A stretch of 64,000 nt of DNA from Candidatus Thiomargarita nelsonii (lineage in GTDB: Bacteria > Pseudomonadota > Gammaproteobacteria > Beggiatoales > Beggiatoaceae), in NCBI GenBank assembly GCA_000785145.2, contig JSZA02000013.1, forward strand, positions 19,317-83,316. Direction: 5' to 3'. Under the pieces are notes generated by a model. It did not search any database and was not told where the DNA came from. It was given only the letters and a program-made list of their open reading frames with translations. The translations under genes were made by a program, and so were the position numbers. Shown piece by piece: positions 9,035 through 18,324 of the stretch; within the stretch, counting starts at the first letter, position 1; every line of letters begins with the position of its first letter.

Positions 9035-9087
9035 GTCGGCTTGATGAGCGCTTCGCTAAGGGAACGAGAGCCGACAATTTTTTTTTT
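9035..9087 (+). terminator. Factor-independent terminator-like hairpin before argS
   Basis: GTCGGCT (9035-9041) pairs with AGCCGAC (9069-9075) around a loop that can form a small internal stem, and about ten T residues follow (9078-9087). It would end transcription of the Roadblock operon. Only 20 nt separate the T-run from the argS start, so it could also be a leader attenuator for argS. Confidence 0.6.
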
Positions 9088-9107
9088 AACTTGATTCGAG
9101 ACAAACA

Positions 9108-10847
9108 TTGAAACAATATTTACATAAATTATTTACTCACGCCCTGTTGCAAGCCGAAATATCAAAAGATATGGTAGTCGAGTTTCGTATTGAACGGACT
9201 CGTGATGCGCGGCATGGGGATTTTGCTTGTAATGCCGCTATGGTGTTGGCTAAAGCGGCGCGGATGCGTCCGCGTGATTTGGCAGCGCGTATTATTGAGC
9301 AGTTGCCGACGGATGAGCCGTCTATTGCTAAAGTTGAAATTGCAGGACCAGGTTTTATTAATGTATTTTTGACACAACAGGCTTATCGTGCTGTTATTGG
9401 TGATATTTTGACCGCCCAAGCGGCTTATGGGCGTAGCCAAGTCGGTGCTGGGCAGTCGGTGATGATTGAATTTGTGTCGGCTAATCCGACAGGTCCTTTG
9501 CATGTCGGACATGGGCGGGGGGCGGCTTATGGGGCGGCTTTGGCAAATTTGTTGACGGCAGCGGGCTTTAATGTCCATAAAGAATATTATGTCAATGATG
9601 CTGGACGGCAAATGGATATTTTGGCCGTCAGCGTGTGGTTGCGTTATTTGGAATTGTGCGGCGAAACGGTGGCATTTCCCTCTAATGCTTATCAGGGTGA
9701 TTATGTTTGGGATATTGCAGCCAGTTTGCACCGTGAGCATGGTGAGGCTTTGCGACAAAGTGCTAACACCGTCTTTAAGGATATACCAGCCGATGTCGAT
9801 CAAGGTGGCGATAAAGAGTTGCATATTGATGCCTTGATTGAGCGTAGTCAACAATTGCTTGGGGATGCGTCTTATCGCTTAGTTTTTCAACGGGCTTTGG
9901 ATGTGATTCTTGAGGATATACGCCACGATTTGGAACAATTTGGGGTCGTGTATGAGGCATGGTTTTCTGAGTCGAGCCTCAGTGATACTCGTGCAATGGA
10001 TCAATTGAAAGCGGCTGGACATACTTATATGCAAGATGGTGCATTATGGTTTCGCTCTAGCGCGTTTGGCGATGAAAAGGATCGGGTGCTGGTCCGTGAA
10101 AATGGACAATTCACTTATTTTGCGTCAGATATTGCCTACCATCTTAATAAATTAGAACGTGGATTTGATCATCTCATTAATATTTGGGGGGCTGATCATC
10201 ATGGTTATGTGGCGCGTGTGAAAGCGGCGATGATGGCTTTGGGGGCGGATGCTGAGCGTTTGACGGTTTTATTGGTGCAATTTGCGACTTTATATCGTGG
10301 CAAGGAGCGCTTGCAAATGTCCACTCGTAGCGGAGAATTTGTGACGTTGCGTGAATTGCGTGAAGAAGTTGGACGTGATGCGGCTCGCTTTTTTTATATC
10401 CAACGTAAAAGTGAACAGCATTTGAATTTTGATTTGGAGTTGGCAAAATCGAATTCCAAAAATAATCCGGTGTATTATATCCAATACGCGCACACGCGAA
10501 TTGCTGGTGTTTTTCGGGCGTTAAGTGAAACAAACTTTGTTTGGCATCATGACAAGGCAAGGCTGGAGCGGCTTGAGTCTAAGTATGAACAAGCGGTGTT
10601 GGTGACACTGTCGCGCTATCCAGAGGTGATAGAAATGGCGGCGGAGACTTATGAGCCCCATCAGTTGACTTATTATTTACATGATTTGGCGGAAGTTTTT
10701 CATACTTTTTATGATGCGCCTGGTCATAAAGTTTTGATAGAGGATGATGAGTTGCGTAATGCGCGTTTAAGTTTAATGGCGGCAGTACAACAGGTATTGC
10801 GTAATGGATTGACAATCATTGGTGTCTCAGCACCGGAGGTGATGTAA
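9108..10847 (+). CDS. argS: Arginine-tRNA ligase
   Basis: A class I aminoacyl-tRNA synthetase that charges tRNA-Arg in the cytoplasm. The 579 residues contain the HIGH-type motif HVGHGRGAA (about residue 132), the KMSKS-like region [16 protein letters not shown], and a C-terminal anticodon-binding domain with [14 protein letters not shown]. The N-terminal Add-1 domain is complete ([26 protein letters not shown] pattern, seen as [10 protein letters not shown]...). The start is TTG 9108, which gives the family-typical [15 protein letters not shown]; no ATG lies nearby. The next gene, a SPOR protein, starts 3 nt after the stop, an arrangement common in gammaproteobacteria. It looks intact. Confidence 0.95.
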   Translation: MKQYLHKLFTHALLQAEISKDMVVEFRIERTRDARHGDFACNAAMVLAKAARMRPRDLAARIIEQLPTDEPSIAKVEIAGPGFINVFLTQQAYRAVIGDILTAQAAYGRSQVGAGQSVMIEFVSANPTGPLHVGHGRGAAYGAALANLLTAAGFNVHKEYYVNDAGRQMDILAVSVWLRYLELCGETVAFPSNAYQGDYVWDIAASLHREHGEALRQSANTVFKDIPADVDQGGDKELHIDALIERSQQLLGDASYRLVFQRALDVILEDIRHDLEQFGVVYEAWFSESSLSDTRAMDQLKAAGHTYMQDGALWFRSSAFGDEKDRVLVRENGQFTYFASDIAYHLNKLERGFDHLINIWGADHHGYVARVKAAMMALGADAERLTVLLVQFATLYRGKERLQMSTRSGEFVTLRELREEVGRDAARFFYIQRKSEQHLNFDLELAKSNSKNNPVYYIQYAHTRIAGVFRALSETNFVWHHDKARLERLESKYEQAVLVTLSRYPEVIEMAAETYEPHQLTYYLHDLAEVFHTFYDAPGHKVLIEDDELRNARLSLMAAVQQVLRNGLTIIGVSAPEVM

Positions 10848-10850
10848 TAG

Positions 10851-11312
10851 ATGGCAAATCAAGAAATTGTTCTGAGTTGTCCAGCGAGATGGGTGTGGTT
10901 ATTGGCAGGTATTGCGATAGGGATGTTTGTTTCATTTCTATTTTACATACAAGTGCTGACACCATCGACTTCAATTCAAAACACAGCCCACTCTCCTGCA
11001 CAAGAAGAAACGGTGGCGAGTGGTGATGTGAAAAAAACTGAAGAGGCAAGTCAACCTGATGAGTCTGAAATAACAGAAGCGGGTCGATATTTGTTACAAG
11101 TGGGTTCATATCGCGATGAGGATGCCGCTGATGGAATGAAAGGCTATTTGGTGTCACTTGGCATAGAGGCCAAAGTTGAGCAAACAACCCTTGGTGAGGG
11201 GGGGCGTTGGTATCGGGTGCAGGTGGGACCCTTGAGCGATTTGAATAAACTCAAAGAGATACGCGCTAAGCTGGCGGAAAACAAGATTGAGGCTAATATT
11301 CGTCAATTTTAG
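10851..11312 (+). CDS. SPOR domain protein, FtsN-like
   Basis: A 153-residue inner-membrane protein. A short cytoplasmic start is followed by one membrane helix (WVWLLAGIAIGMFVSFLFYI, about residues 14-33), an acidic flexible linker, and a C-terminal SPOR domain (about 78-153, LLQVGSYRDEDAADGMK ... WYRVQVGPLSDLNKLKEIRAKL). SPOR domains bind denuded peptidoglycan at division sites. Position right after argS and topology match FtsN-type genes of gammaproteobacteria, but the linker is much shorter than in E. coli FtsN, so the division role is likely rather than proven. The frame starts with ATG 10851 immediately after the argS stop, so translation is probably coupled. Confidence 0.85.
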   Translation: MANQEIVLSCPARWVWLLAGIAIGMFVSFLFYIQVLTPSTSIQNTAHSPAQEETVASGDVKKTEEASQPDESEITEAGRYLLQVGSYRDEDAADGMKGYLVSLGIEAKVEQTTLGEGGRWYRVQVGPLSDLNKLKEIRAKLAENKIEANIRQF

Positions 11313-11353
11313 TTTGTTATTAGTTATCAGTTATCACATATCTTTATCCAAAA

Positions 11354-11464
11354 GTTGTTTCGGGAATTTCGCTGCGCGGATTTCCCGATACAAAGTCAGC
11401 GCAGCTAAACCCTCGACTGTGACTGAATTTCGGGAAATCCGCGTAGCTCCATTCCCGAAACAAC
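11354..11464. repeat. Inverted repeat of the GTTGTTTCGGGAA family
   Basis: Arms beginning GTTGTTTCGGGAATTTCGCT and ending CATTCCCGAAACAAC enclose a shorter palindrome. Related arms occur at 21794-21983 and 63642-63682. TAACTGA heptamers flank it (reverse orientation near 11326, forward near 11541). It fills the spacer between the SPOR gene and maf. Confidence 0.75.
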
Positions 11465-11557
11465 GAAAAAACCGATAAGCGTTTACTACTCGAATAGCAA
11501 ATTTATAAGCTTTCTGATAGAGATTATTGTTCGGTTTCACTGATAACTGATAACTAT

Positions 11558-12142
11558 TCAAATGACTGACACACCATCCGCCTCAAGCATCTGTACTAGA
11601 CGAATCAAGGGCAAACCTATGATAGCACTGGGATCGCTACCGATCATTTGCTCTAGCAAAGCAATCCCCAAACCTTCTGACTTAAAACTACCAGAACAAT
11701 TATAGGGTTTATCCTGATGTAGATAATTTTCTATTTGTGTCAAACTAAGCTGACGAAATTTCACGCTAAAGCGTACAATATCAGTTTGAGCTTGATTGGT
11801 GTCAGTATTAAATAGGCACAAACCAGTCAAAAAATCCACTTGTTTGCCACTGGCTTGAGTGAGTTGTTTAACAGCCTGTTCATGGCTACCCGGTTTGCCC
11901 AGGATGGTATTATCTATCACCGCCACTTGATCTGAGCCAATGATCAAAGCTTGTGGATAGCTCTCCTTCGCCGAACGCGCTTTCAATTCAGCTAATCGAG
12001 TGACGAGTGCCGTTGGCGATTCATTGGAGTGGGGAGACTCATCAACCTGGGGAGCAAACGTTTTAAATGGGATATGTAATCGGCTTAACACACTTTTTCT
12101 ATAGGGTGAAGTCGAAGCAAGTACTAAGATAGGTACTGTCAT
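11558..12142 (-). CDS. maf: Maf-like nucleotide pyrophosphatase, YceF type
   Basis: A 194-residue house-cleaning NTP pyrophosphatase; the YceF subgroup prefers 7-methyl-GTP. The N-terminal signature LASTSPYRKSVLSRLHIPF, the DESP motif in VDESPHSNESP, ALIIGSDQVAV and the C-terminal PYNCSGSFKSEGLG and GSDPSAIIGLPL blocks are all present. It is transcribed away from yceD, in the conserved maf / yceD-rpmF neighbourhood. ATG 12142 is family-typical. A GTCCAAAATAAATTTTGGAC palindrome lies directly upstream. It looks intact. Confidence 0.92.
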   Translation of the reverse strand: MTVPILVLASTSPYRKSVLSRLHIPFKTFAPQVDESPHSNESPTALVTRLAELKARSAKESYPQALIIGSDQVAVIDNTILGKPGSHEQAVKQLTQASGKQVDFLTGLCLFNTDTNQAQTDIVRFSVKFRQLSLTQIENYLHQDKPYNCSGSFKSEGLGIALLEQMIGSDPSAIIGLPLIRLVQMLEADGVSVI

Positions 12143-12187
12143 AGTGGTACGTCCAAAATAAATTTTGGACTCCTTAAAAAGTTAAAT

Positions 12188-12215
12188 TTGACATCTAATT
12201 GATCATAATTATACC
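12188..12215 (+). promoter_or_regulatory. Sigma-70-type promoter for yceD-rpmF-plsX
   Basis: TTGACA at 12188-12193 and TATACC at 12210-12215 are 16 bp apart. Transcription would start near 12222, only a few nucleotides before the yceD ATG at 12227, so the message would be almost leaderless. No ribosome binding site is visible before that ATG. Confidence 0.55.
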
Positions 12216-12226
12216 ATTGCCCTGCG

Positions 12227-12237
12227 ATGTTAAAAGA
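12227..12237 (+). CDS. yceD: yceD 5' exon, 11 nt
   Basis: ATG TTA AAA GA precedes the intron start GTGCG at 12238. Joining it to 15548 gives MLKDLPTFIDPKQLAG, which is the normal YceD N-terminus and keeps the frame. The exon is too short to recognise alone. The evidence is the match of both splice consensus ends with the frame. Confidence 0.75.
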
Positions 12238-12942
12238 GTGCGACCTGAAGGTTATCAGTTAAGAGTGTCAGATTACCGACACACCACTGATAAACATGCT
12301 GTATAATTAACAAAGGATTGAGTCCTAATTAGTCAGGATATAGCCCAACCCTACGGGATTCATGGGGACATGAATTTTGGTAAGCAAGGGGGATAAAGCC
12401 ACGATAAGGACATTAGGCGAGGTCAGACTGTATGGTTATGAACAAGAATCTGATTAAAACTCCAACAGACAAAGATGGATGAAAAGCGTCAGGTGTAGAG
12501 AATGCTTTTGTCTTTACACGACTAATCACAGGGGCGATGGAGTAATTCGGAGACCTAAGCAGTAGGAGAGTAATTATATAGAACTGGTATAGTAATATGT
12601 GGTTCTCGGAAAGGAACGCAGAGCAGGTACAATATCTAGTACCGGATACTCATATTATGTAGGATTGATAAAGTAGCAAATGCCCACAAGTAATGCGTGG
12701 GATAAGCTGAAGTTATCACCGTGAGATTTATTGTATAGTCTGATGTAGAGTGAGCAACTGGAATAGGCCCAAGCGGGAGAATACAGAGAATGCCCGATGG
12801 CTTACCTATATGACAGTTAATTCAAGAGTACATATCCGAAGTTTAAAGGATAACAAATTGTAAAACAGGGTGGATTAATCGCAAGAATAATTCATATTCA
12901 TACTAATTGGAGCCCGCAAGGGTCTCAAGCCGGACTATATTT

Positions 12943-15483
12943 ATGACAGACATAGATGTGATAGCCAAAGCTTGGGCACCCGCCATAAACGCTGATACAA
13001 CCTATCTTAACTGGAGGTTAATCAACGCCCAATACTTCAAAGAGGGATGGGATTGGGGTGCCATAGCTTGGAAAAGTATCGAAAAACGTGTTTTCAACCT
13101 ACAAAAAAGAATATACAATGCAACTGTTAAAGGTCAAGAAAGAAAAGCAAATAGTCTTATTAAACTATTAAAACGGTCGTCGTGTAATATTGCGTTAAGT
13201 ATAAGAAGGGTTACTCAAGACAACAAGGGTAGCAAAACACCTGGAATAGACAATTACAGGGCCATTAGTCAGAAAGAAAGAGTTAAACTCACCAAAAGAT
13301 TAATGGAGGAAGCTCGCAAGAGATACCTTGGGTATAAAGCCAAACCATTAAAAAGGATTTATATCCCCAAGAAAAATGGATCGAGACGGCCACTAGGAAT
13401 ACCCACCCAGTATGACAGAGTGGTACAAAATATTATCAAAAACGCCTACGAACCTCATTGGGAGGCAAAATGCTCCCGTGAAAGTTATGGTTTTAGGCCA
13501 GCAATTGGAGCCCAAGATGCAATTAGAGCTATATGGCTAAAAATTCAACAAAAGCCAAAATACGTTCTGGATGCAGATATAAAAGGGTACTTCGATAATA
13601 TTGACCATGAATATATACTCAATTTATTCATGGACTCAGAGAAACCTATAGTTAAGGAATGGCTAAAAGCTGGCTATATAGATAAAAAAGTCAGTAAAGA
13701 AACAATCGACACAAAAACGGGCACCCCGCAAGGTGGAATTATATCACCATTAATAGCTAATAGGGTGTTAGATGGTATGGAAAATTGGCTAAAAATAGCC
13801 GTTTCAGAATACCTTAAATGTGGAGAACAATGCCAAACTTATGAATTGATACAAAATATAAAGGTCGTTAGATACGCAGATGATTTTGTAGTAATTAATG
13901 ACAACAAAGAAATAATTACCATTTGTAAACATTTACTCAATGGATGGTTGAAAATAAGAGGAGTAGAATTTTCCGAGGAAAAAACAAGTATAATTTCTAC
14001 TTGGACAGGATTTGATTTCCTTGGAGTACATTTTCAGCATGTTATGCCCAGAGAGATAAAAGGTAATTATAGAAGGATGTTAATTAAAGAAGGTAAATAC
14101 AATCCAGAAAATATGAAATTAACAGATAGTAAGTTAATGGTTGTACCTTCGGATGAAAGTGTTGCAAAACACAAAGAAGTAATAAAAGGAATTTTTGCAA
14201 AAGCAAAAGCATGGAGTCAAGAAGAAATAATTAGTAAACTCAACCCAATAATAAGAGGTTGGGCGAACTACTTCAGATATGTAAACTCATGGGATACATT
14301 CGGAAAACTACAGAACCTTCTATGGAAAAAACTTTATAGATGGTCTCTCCGAAGACACAGTAAATGGGGTAGAAAGAAGTGTGTTAAGAAATACTTTCAT
14401 ACCACCAAGAAAAGCCCAGGGGGTTGGCACTTTGCGACTACCAAAGAGGGGATAGTAGATAAAAAGCTTGTGTATTACAACGAAGCCATAACATCTCTCC
14501 CAAAAGACCAAAAGTATCACGTAATGGTCAAAGAAGGAAAATCCTACTTTGACGGAGACACAGCGTACTGGAGCAGAAGAATCAAAAAGGGATATGGTAA
14601 CATAACCCCCAGTAAGGCAAAAATGCTTAACAGACAAAATGGCAGGTGTCCAATATGTAGAGGTACTTTTAAGAACGAGGACTTAGTAGATACCCACCAC
14701 ATCGTCTTCAAAGCCGAAGGCGGGGAGGATAAATACTCTAACTTAGTACTTTTACACAGACATTGTCATGACCGAGTACATGCAAAGGGGAGAATAGCAT
14801 CCCCCAGGGCAAGGAAACTCAAAGTTGACAAGGAATTAGAGAAATTACAGAAGTCTTCTAAAGTGCTAGAAGTAACAGAAAGTAGTTTCATACTTGTAGA
14901 AAAGATTGTCAAGAAACATTTAGGGACAATTAACAAGAGATTCAAAAGAGTTATTAAGGACAAAAGGGTAAGCTTCATCAAAATTAATAAGAGTCTGATG
15001 ATGTACTTACTAAATGAAATAGCCAAACAACAAGGAAACAAAATGCCTCTGCACATCAGCCCAGATGAAAAGAGGATAGAAAAACTCATTGACAACTTCT
15101 ATGAGCTAGTAGAGAATGATATAAATGAAACAAATGCAAGAGAGAGATTGAAAACTTGCAGGCACATAGAAGAGCTTAAAAGGCCAAAAACAAAAGCTAA
15201 GGGTGACTCAGTAAATACTAGACCACTCCGAACCAAGAGAAAGGAACCTGGTACCCAGATGCGAAAGTATTTTGCACAAACCAAATTGGCAAAAGAGTTT
15301 AACAGAGAATATCAACCTGCTCTTAGAAAATTTGCTAATAAGTGGAAGCCCAGTAAAGCACCAAAGCGGATAGTTAACCGCAAAAAGGATACAGTTGCCG
15401 AACAGAGAGAACGAAGACGAAATCTTAAACCCGCTAGGGTTTTAATCGAACAGACGGTCTCGATTATCGGAGGAGCCGGATGA
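12943..15483 (+). CDS. ltrA: Group II intron reverse transcriptase/maturase with HNH domain
   Basis: A multifunctional intron-encoded protein that assists splicing and retrohoming. Positions are counted from TTG 12907. An N-terminal domain (about 45-110, WGAIAWKSIEKRVFNLQKRI) is followed by the reverse transcriptase domain (about 110-370) with GTPQGGIISPLIAN and the catalytic YADD at 322-325. The maturase X domain has GFDFLGVHF and a GWANYFRY block. The HNH endonuclease (about 575-630) has CPICRG, THHIVFKAEGG and LHRHCHDRVH. A further ~230 lysine- and arginine-rich residues follow; usual proteins of this class stop soon after HNH (about 560-650 residues). The stop TGA at 15481-15483 lies inside domain V. 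I prefer ATG 12943 over TTG 12907. No frameshift is seen, so the protein looks active. Confidence 0.9.
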   Translation: MTDIDVIAKAWAPAINADTTYLNWRLINAQYFKEGWDWGAIAWKSIEKRVFNLQKRIYNATVKGQERKANSLIKLLKRSSCNIALSIRRVTQDNKGSKTPGIDNYRAISQKERVKLTKRLMEEARKRYLGYKAKPLKRIYIPKKNGSRRPLGIPTQYDRVVQNIIKNAYEPHWEAKCSRESYGFRPAIGAQDAIRAIWLKIQQKPKYVLDADIKGYFDNIDHEYILNLFMDSEKPIVKEWLKAGYIDKKVSKETIDTKTGTPQGGIISPLIANRVLDGMENWLKIAVSEYLKCGEQCQTYELIQNIKVVRYADDFVVINDNKEIITICKHLLNGWLKIRGVEFSEEKTSIISTWTGFDFLGVHFQHVMPREIKGNYRRMLIKEGKYNPENMKLTDSKLMVVPSDESVAKHKEVIKGIFAKAKAWSQEEIISKLNPIIRGWANYFRYVNSWDTFGKLQNLLWKKLYRWSLRRHSKWGRKKCVKKYFHTTKKSPGGWHFATTKEGIVDKKLVYYNEAITSLPKDQKYHVMVKEGKSYFDGDTAYWSRRIKKGYGNITPSKAKMLNRQNGRCPICRGTFKNEDLVDTHHIVFKAEGGEDKYSNLVLLHRHCHDRVHAKGRIASPRARKLKVDKELEKLQKSSKVLEVTESSFILVEKIVKKHLGTINKRFKRVIKDKRVSFIKINKSLMMYLLNEIAKQQGNKMPLHISPDEKRIEKLIDNFYELVENDINETNARERLKTCRHIEELKRPKTKAKGDSVNTRPLRTKRKEPGTQMRKYFAQTKLAKEFNREYQPALRKFANKWKPSKAPKRIVNRKKDTVAEQRERRRNLKPARVLIEQTVSIIGGAG

Positions 15484-15506
15484 AGCAAAAGTTTCAAGTC
15501 CGGTTT
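15473..15506 (+). ncRNA. Group II intron domain V
   Basis: A 34-nt hairpin starting GAGCCGGATGAAGC and ending AAGTCCGGTTT. The lower stem GAGCCGGA pairs with TCCGGTTT. The catalytic AGC triad is at 15474-15476, with a two-base bulge in the 3' strand. It overlaps the last codons of the intron-encoded protein. Confidence 0.85.
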
Positions 15507-15547
15507 TGCAGACCAGTCTCAATGGTGACATTAGGGCTGAGTCTAAC

Positions 15548-16064
15548 TTTACCAACCTTTATTGATCCAAAACAGCTTGCCGGCACTCGCTTGAAAGGAG
15601 CGGTTGCGCTCGCCCAAATGTCACGCTTACATGAAAGTTTGTATGATAGCAAAGGAAATGTGAAAATAGATTGGCTATTTGGGCTTGATGACAAACAACG
15701 CCCGACAATTGTCGGGCGTGTGCAGGCGCAACTTTCTCTACAATGTCAACGTTGTTTACAAGCAATGCCTTGGGCAATTGATGCAAATGTTGCCTTAATG
15801 ATTTTGAAAGAGGGACAAACCGAGGATGATTTGCCAGTGGGGTATGAATCCCTCACTTTGACAAAAATTCCCGTTTCATTGACAACATTGATTGAAGATG
15901 AATTGATTTTGGCTTTACCGATTGTTGTTAAACATACGGACTGTCCATCTAATGAATTTAGTCAACAAATGCGTGAAAGTGAAAAAAGTGAAAAAAGTGA
16001 AAACAACAATAATGTACAAAATAATCCCTTTCACGTTTTATCATCTTTAAAAATATCCAAATAA
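15548..16064 (+). CDS. yceD: YceD/DUF177 family protein, 3' exon
   Basis: YceD (DUF177) is a small conserved protein encoded before rpmF; homologues are linked to 23S rRNA accumulation. After splicing the product is about 175 residues: MLKDLPTFIDPKQLAGTRLK, then a beta-rich body. LQCQRCLQAMPW carries the conserved CxxC motif and LIEDELILALPIVVKH the conserved acidic helix. Both match the family. The continuous open frame that begins at 15480 inside the intron is an artefact of the junction. A run of SEKSEKSE near the C-terminus is unusual. Expression of rpmF and plsX from the upstream promoter would require transcription through the 3.3-kb intron. Confidence 0.87.
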
Positions 16065-16131
16065 TATTTTATTAAATAATATTTTATGGATAACATGATA
16101 ACTGATAACTTAAACAAGGATTTTAAAATAA

Positions 16132-16311
16132 ATGGCTGTACAACAAAATCGAAAAACCCGCTCTAAACGCGGAATGCGCCGATCTCATGATGCTTTAAAG
16201 GCATCCACCTTGTCCATTGAGCAAGAAGTGGGTGAAGAGCATCTCCGTCACCATATCAGTCCCTCCGGTTATTACCGAGGTCGTAAAGTCATCACTACTA
16301 AGGACGAATAA
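16132..16311 (+). CDS. rpmF: 50S ribosomal protein L32
   Basis: A 59-residue basic ribosomal protein of the large subunit. It begins [20 protein letters not shown] and contains [15 protein letters not shown], both diagnostic for L32. It lies between yceD and plsX, the conserved bacterial order. ATG 16132 is the only sensible start. One TAACTGATAAC motif lies upstream near 16099-16109. The stop is 3 nt before the plsX start. Confidence 0.97.
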   Translation: MAVQQNRKTRSKRGMRRSHDALKASTLSIEQEVGEEHLRHHISPSGYYRGRKVITTKDE

Positions 16312-16314
16312 AAA

Positions 16315-17346
16315 TTGACACCGCGCATTGCAATAGATGCGATGAGTGGCGATCATGGCCCTCATATCATCGTCCCAGCCGCTCTCAAAGTATTATCAGA
16401 AAACGAGGATTTGCAAGTGATTTTCGTTGGTGATGAGGCGGTACTCAACCAAGAATTAGGTCATCAACCCCCTAAAGTGATACAGCGTATATCCATTACT
16501 CATGCCACACAGCGCGTAGAAATGGATGATCCCCCTTCGCGTGCTTTACGCAATAAGCGGGATTCTTCCATGCGTATCGCCATTAATTTGGTCAAAGAAG
16601 GCAAGGCAGATGCTTGTGTCAGTGCCGGTAATACTGGGGCTTTAATGGCAACTGCCCGTTATGTACTTAAAACCTTGCCTGGCATAGATCGACCCGCCAT
16701 TATTACCGCTTTGCCCAATATGCAGGGGACATCTACTCATGTACTGGATTTAGGGGCCAATATCGATAGCACGCCCGAACAGTTATTTCAATTTGCTGTG
16801 ATGGGTAGCGTTTTGACTCAAGCTGTCGATAATCTACCTAACCCGCGTATCGGCTTGCTCAATATTGGTCAAGAAGAAATCAAAGGTAATGAACGAGTCA
16901 AGGAAGCCGCAAAATTAATCTCTTCGAGTTCCAATATCAATTATATTGGTTTTGTCGAAGGTGATGATATTTACAAAGGCATTGTTGATGTCGTTGTCTG
17001 TGATGGTTTTGTCGGTAATGTCGCTCTCAAAACCACAGAGGGTGTTGCTAAAATGATCAGTCATTACGTCAAGCAAAGTTTTACTAAAAATTGGTTGACG
17101 CGCTTGGCTGCCATAGTTTCTTTGCCCATTCTCAATAATTTGCGTCAAAAAATTGATCCACGTCGATATAATGGTGCCAGTTTGCTTGGTTTACGCGGCA
17201 TTGTGATCAAAAGTCATGGTAGTGCTGATATATTATCGTTTAGTCATGCCATCAAAGAAGCTCTCATTGAGGTGCAAAAAAATGTACCTTCGCAGATTAA
17301 GCAGCAATTGGGCATTTTGTTAAGTGAAAGAAGGCGCATCGAGTGA
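16315..17346 (+). CDS. plsX: Phosphate acyltransferase PlsX
   Basis: PlsX makes acyl-phosphate from acyl-ACP for phospholipid synthesis, acting as a peripheral membrane protein. The N-terminal [12 protein letters not shown] and the internal [33 protein letters not shown] and [16 protein letters not shown] blocks are family signatures. At 343 residues it is of normal length. TTG 16315 is used as start, 3 nt after rpmF, giving [13 protein letters not shown]; there is no ATG upstream in frame. The stop overlaps the fabH GTG start, so translation is coupled. Confidence 0.95.
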   Translation: MTPRIAIDAMSGDHGPHIIVPAALKVLSENEDLQVIFVGDEAVLNQELGHQPPKVIQRISITHATQRVEMDDPPSRALRNKRDSSMRIAINLVKEGKADACVSAGNTGALMATARYVLKTLPGIDRPAIITALPNMQGTSTHVLDLGANIDSTPEQLFQFAVMGSVLTQAVDNLPNPRIGLLNIGQEEIKGNERVKEAAKLISSSSNINYIGFVEGDDIYKGIVDVVVCDGFVGNVALKTTEGVAKMISHYVKQSFTKNWLTRLAAIVSLPILNNLRQKIDPRRYNGASLLGLRGIVIKSHGSADILSFSHAIKEALIEVQKNVPSQIKQQLGILLSERRRIE

Positions 17347-18302
17347 CTTATTCTCGTATTATTGGAACAGGCGGGTATCTGCCTGAAAAGATACTCACCA
17401 ATGCTGATTTAGAAAAGTTGGTAGATACCAGTGATCAATGGATTTTTGAACGCACCGGCATACGCTCCCGCCATTTGGCGGCTGAGGATCAAGATACTTG
17501 TGATTTAGCCGAACAAGCGGCACGTCGCGCACTGACAGCGGCACAGTGCGATGTTCACCAATTGGATTTAATTATTGTAGCCACCACCACGCCTGATCGC
17601 GTTTTTCCTAGTACCGCTTGTTTATTACAAGCCCGTTTAGGTAATCACGGTGCGATGGCTTTTGATGTCCAGGCGGTATGCAGTGGTTTTCTTTATGCCC
17701 TCAGCATCGCCGACAAATTTATCAAAACGGGCAGCGTGCGACGGGCATTGATTGTGGGTGCCGAGATTTTCTCGCGTCTGCTCGATTGGACTGATCGTAG
17801 TACCTGTGTCCTGTTTGGAGATGGTGCTGGTGCCGTTGTCGTTGAAGCCAGTGCCGAACAGGGCATTTTGTCTAGCCATTTACATGCTGATGGGGCTTAT
17901 AAAGATCTGTTGACTGTCCCCGCGACAGTGACACAAGGTCGTCTCAATGGCGATGGCTTTACCAAAATGCAGGGTAATGAAGTCTTTAAGTTTGCAGTCA
18001 GGGCGTTAAGTCAGGTTGTTGAAGAGGCACTGGCGGCTAATCAATTGGATCAGAGTGCGATTGATTGGCTGGTACCCCATCAAGCCAATATTCGCATTAT
18101 TGCAGCAACGGCGAAAAAACTAAAATTGCCGATGGAAAAAGTTGTTGTGACCGTATCAGGACATGGCAACACCTCAGCCGCCTCCGTGCCCTTAGCTTTA
18201 GATGTCGCTGTGCGCGATGGGCGGATTCAGCGCGGACAAATGCTGTTATTGGAAGCGGTAGGTGGCGGATTTACTTGGGGTGCTGTCTTGGTAAAATTTT
18301 GA
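17343..18302 (+). CDS. fabH: 3-oxoacyl-ACP synthase III
   Basis: FabH condenses acetyl-CoA with malonyl-ACP to start fatty acid synthesis. The catalytic triad is complete: Cys in [10 protein letters not shown], His in [10 protein letters not shown] and Asn in [14 protein letters not shown]. The N-terminal [17 protein letters not shown] and [14 protein letters not shown] are typical. The length is 319 residues. GTG 17343 overlaps the plsX stop by 4 nt. After the stop come three tandem TAACTGA heptamers and then fabD. Confidence 0.96.
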   Translation: MTYSRIIGTGGYLPEKILTNADLEKLVDTSDQWIFERTGIRSRHLAAEDQDTCDLAEQAARRALTAAQCDVHQLDLIIVATTTPDRVFPSTACLLQARLGNHGAMAFDVQAVCSGFLYALSIADKFIKTGSVRRALIVGAEIFSRLLDWTDRSTCVLFGDGAGAVVVEASAEQGILSSHLHADGAYKDLLTVPATVTQGRLNGDGFTKMQGNEVFKFAVRALSQVVEEALAANQLDQSAIDWLVPHQANIRIIAATAKKLKLPMEKVVVTVSGHGNTSAASVPLALDVAVRDGRIQRGQMLLLEAVGGGFTWGAVLVKF

Positions 18303-18323
18303 TAACTGATAACTGATAACTGA
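18303..18323 (+). repeat. Three tandem TAACTGA heptamers before fabD
   Basis: Perfect TAACTGA copies are at 18303-18309, 18310-18316 and 18317-18323, ending one base before the fabD ATG. Each heptamer contains stop codons in more than one frame. Such repeats are described as abundant and upstream of genes in marine Beggiatoaceae, with a proposed regulatory role. Confidence 0.92.
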
Positions 18324-18324
18324 A

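Larger units (their letters stand above)
12238..15547 (+). mobile_element. Group II intron, 3310 bp, in yceD
   Basis: The 5' end reads GTGCGACC (consensus GUGYG). Structured domains I-III occupy about 12238-12900, the intron-encoded protein lies in domain IV, domain V is at 15473-15506, and a domain VI-like hairpin with an unpaired A near 15540 ends in CTAAC (AY consensus) at 15547. Excision joins 12237 to 15548 in frame. The intron is in the same orientation as yceD, as required for splicing of the host gene. Features resemble bacterial introns whose protein has an HNH domain. Confidence 0.88.

Noticed and set aside
9162..9854. A 230-codon open frame antisense to argS
   Set aside because: It is a codon-bias shadow of argS, with no start context and low-complexity composition.
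15480..15547. Start of YceD at 15480 inside the intron
   Set aside because: The codons before 15548 are domain V and VI of the intron. The family N-terminus is recovered only by splicing to 12227-12237.
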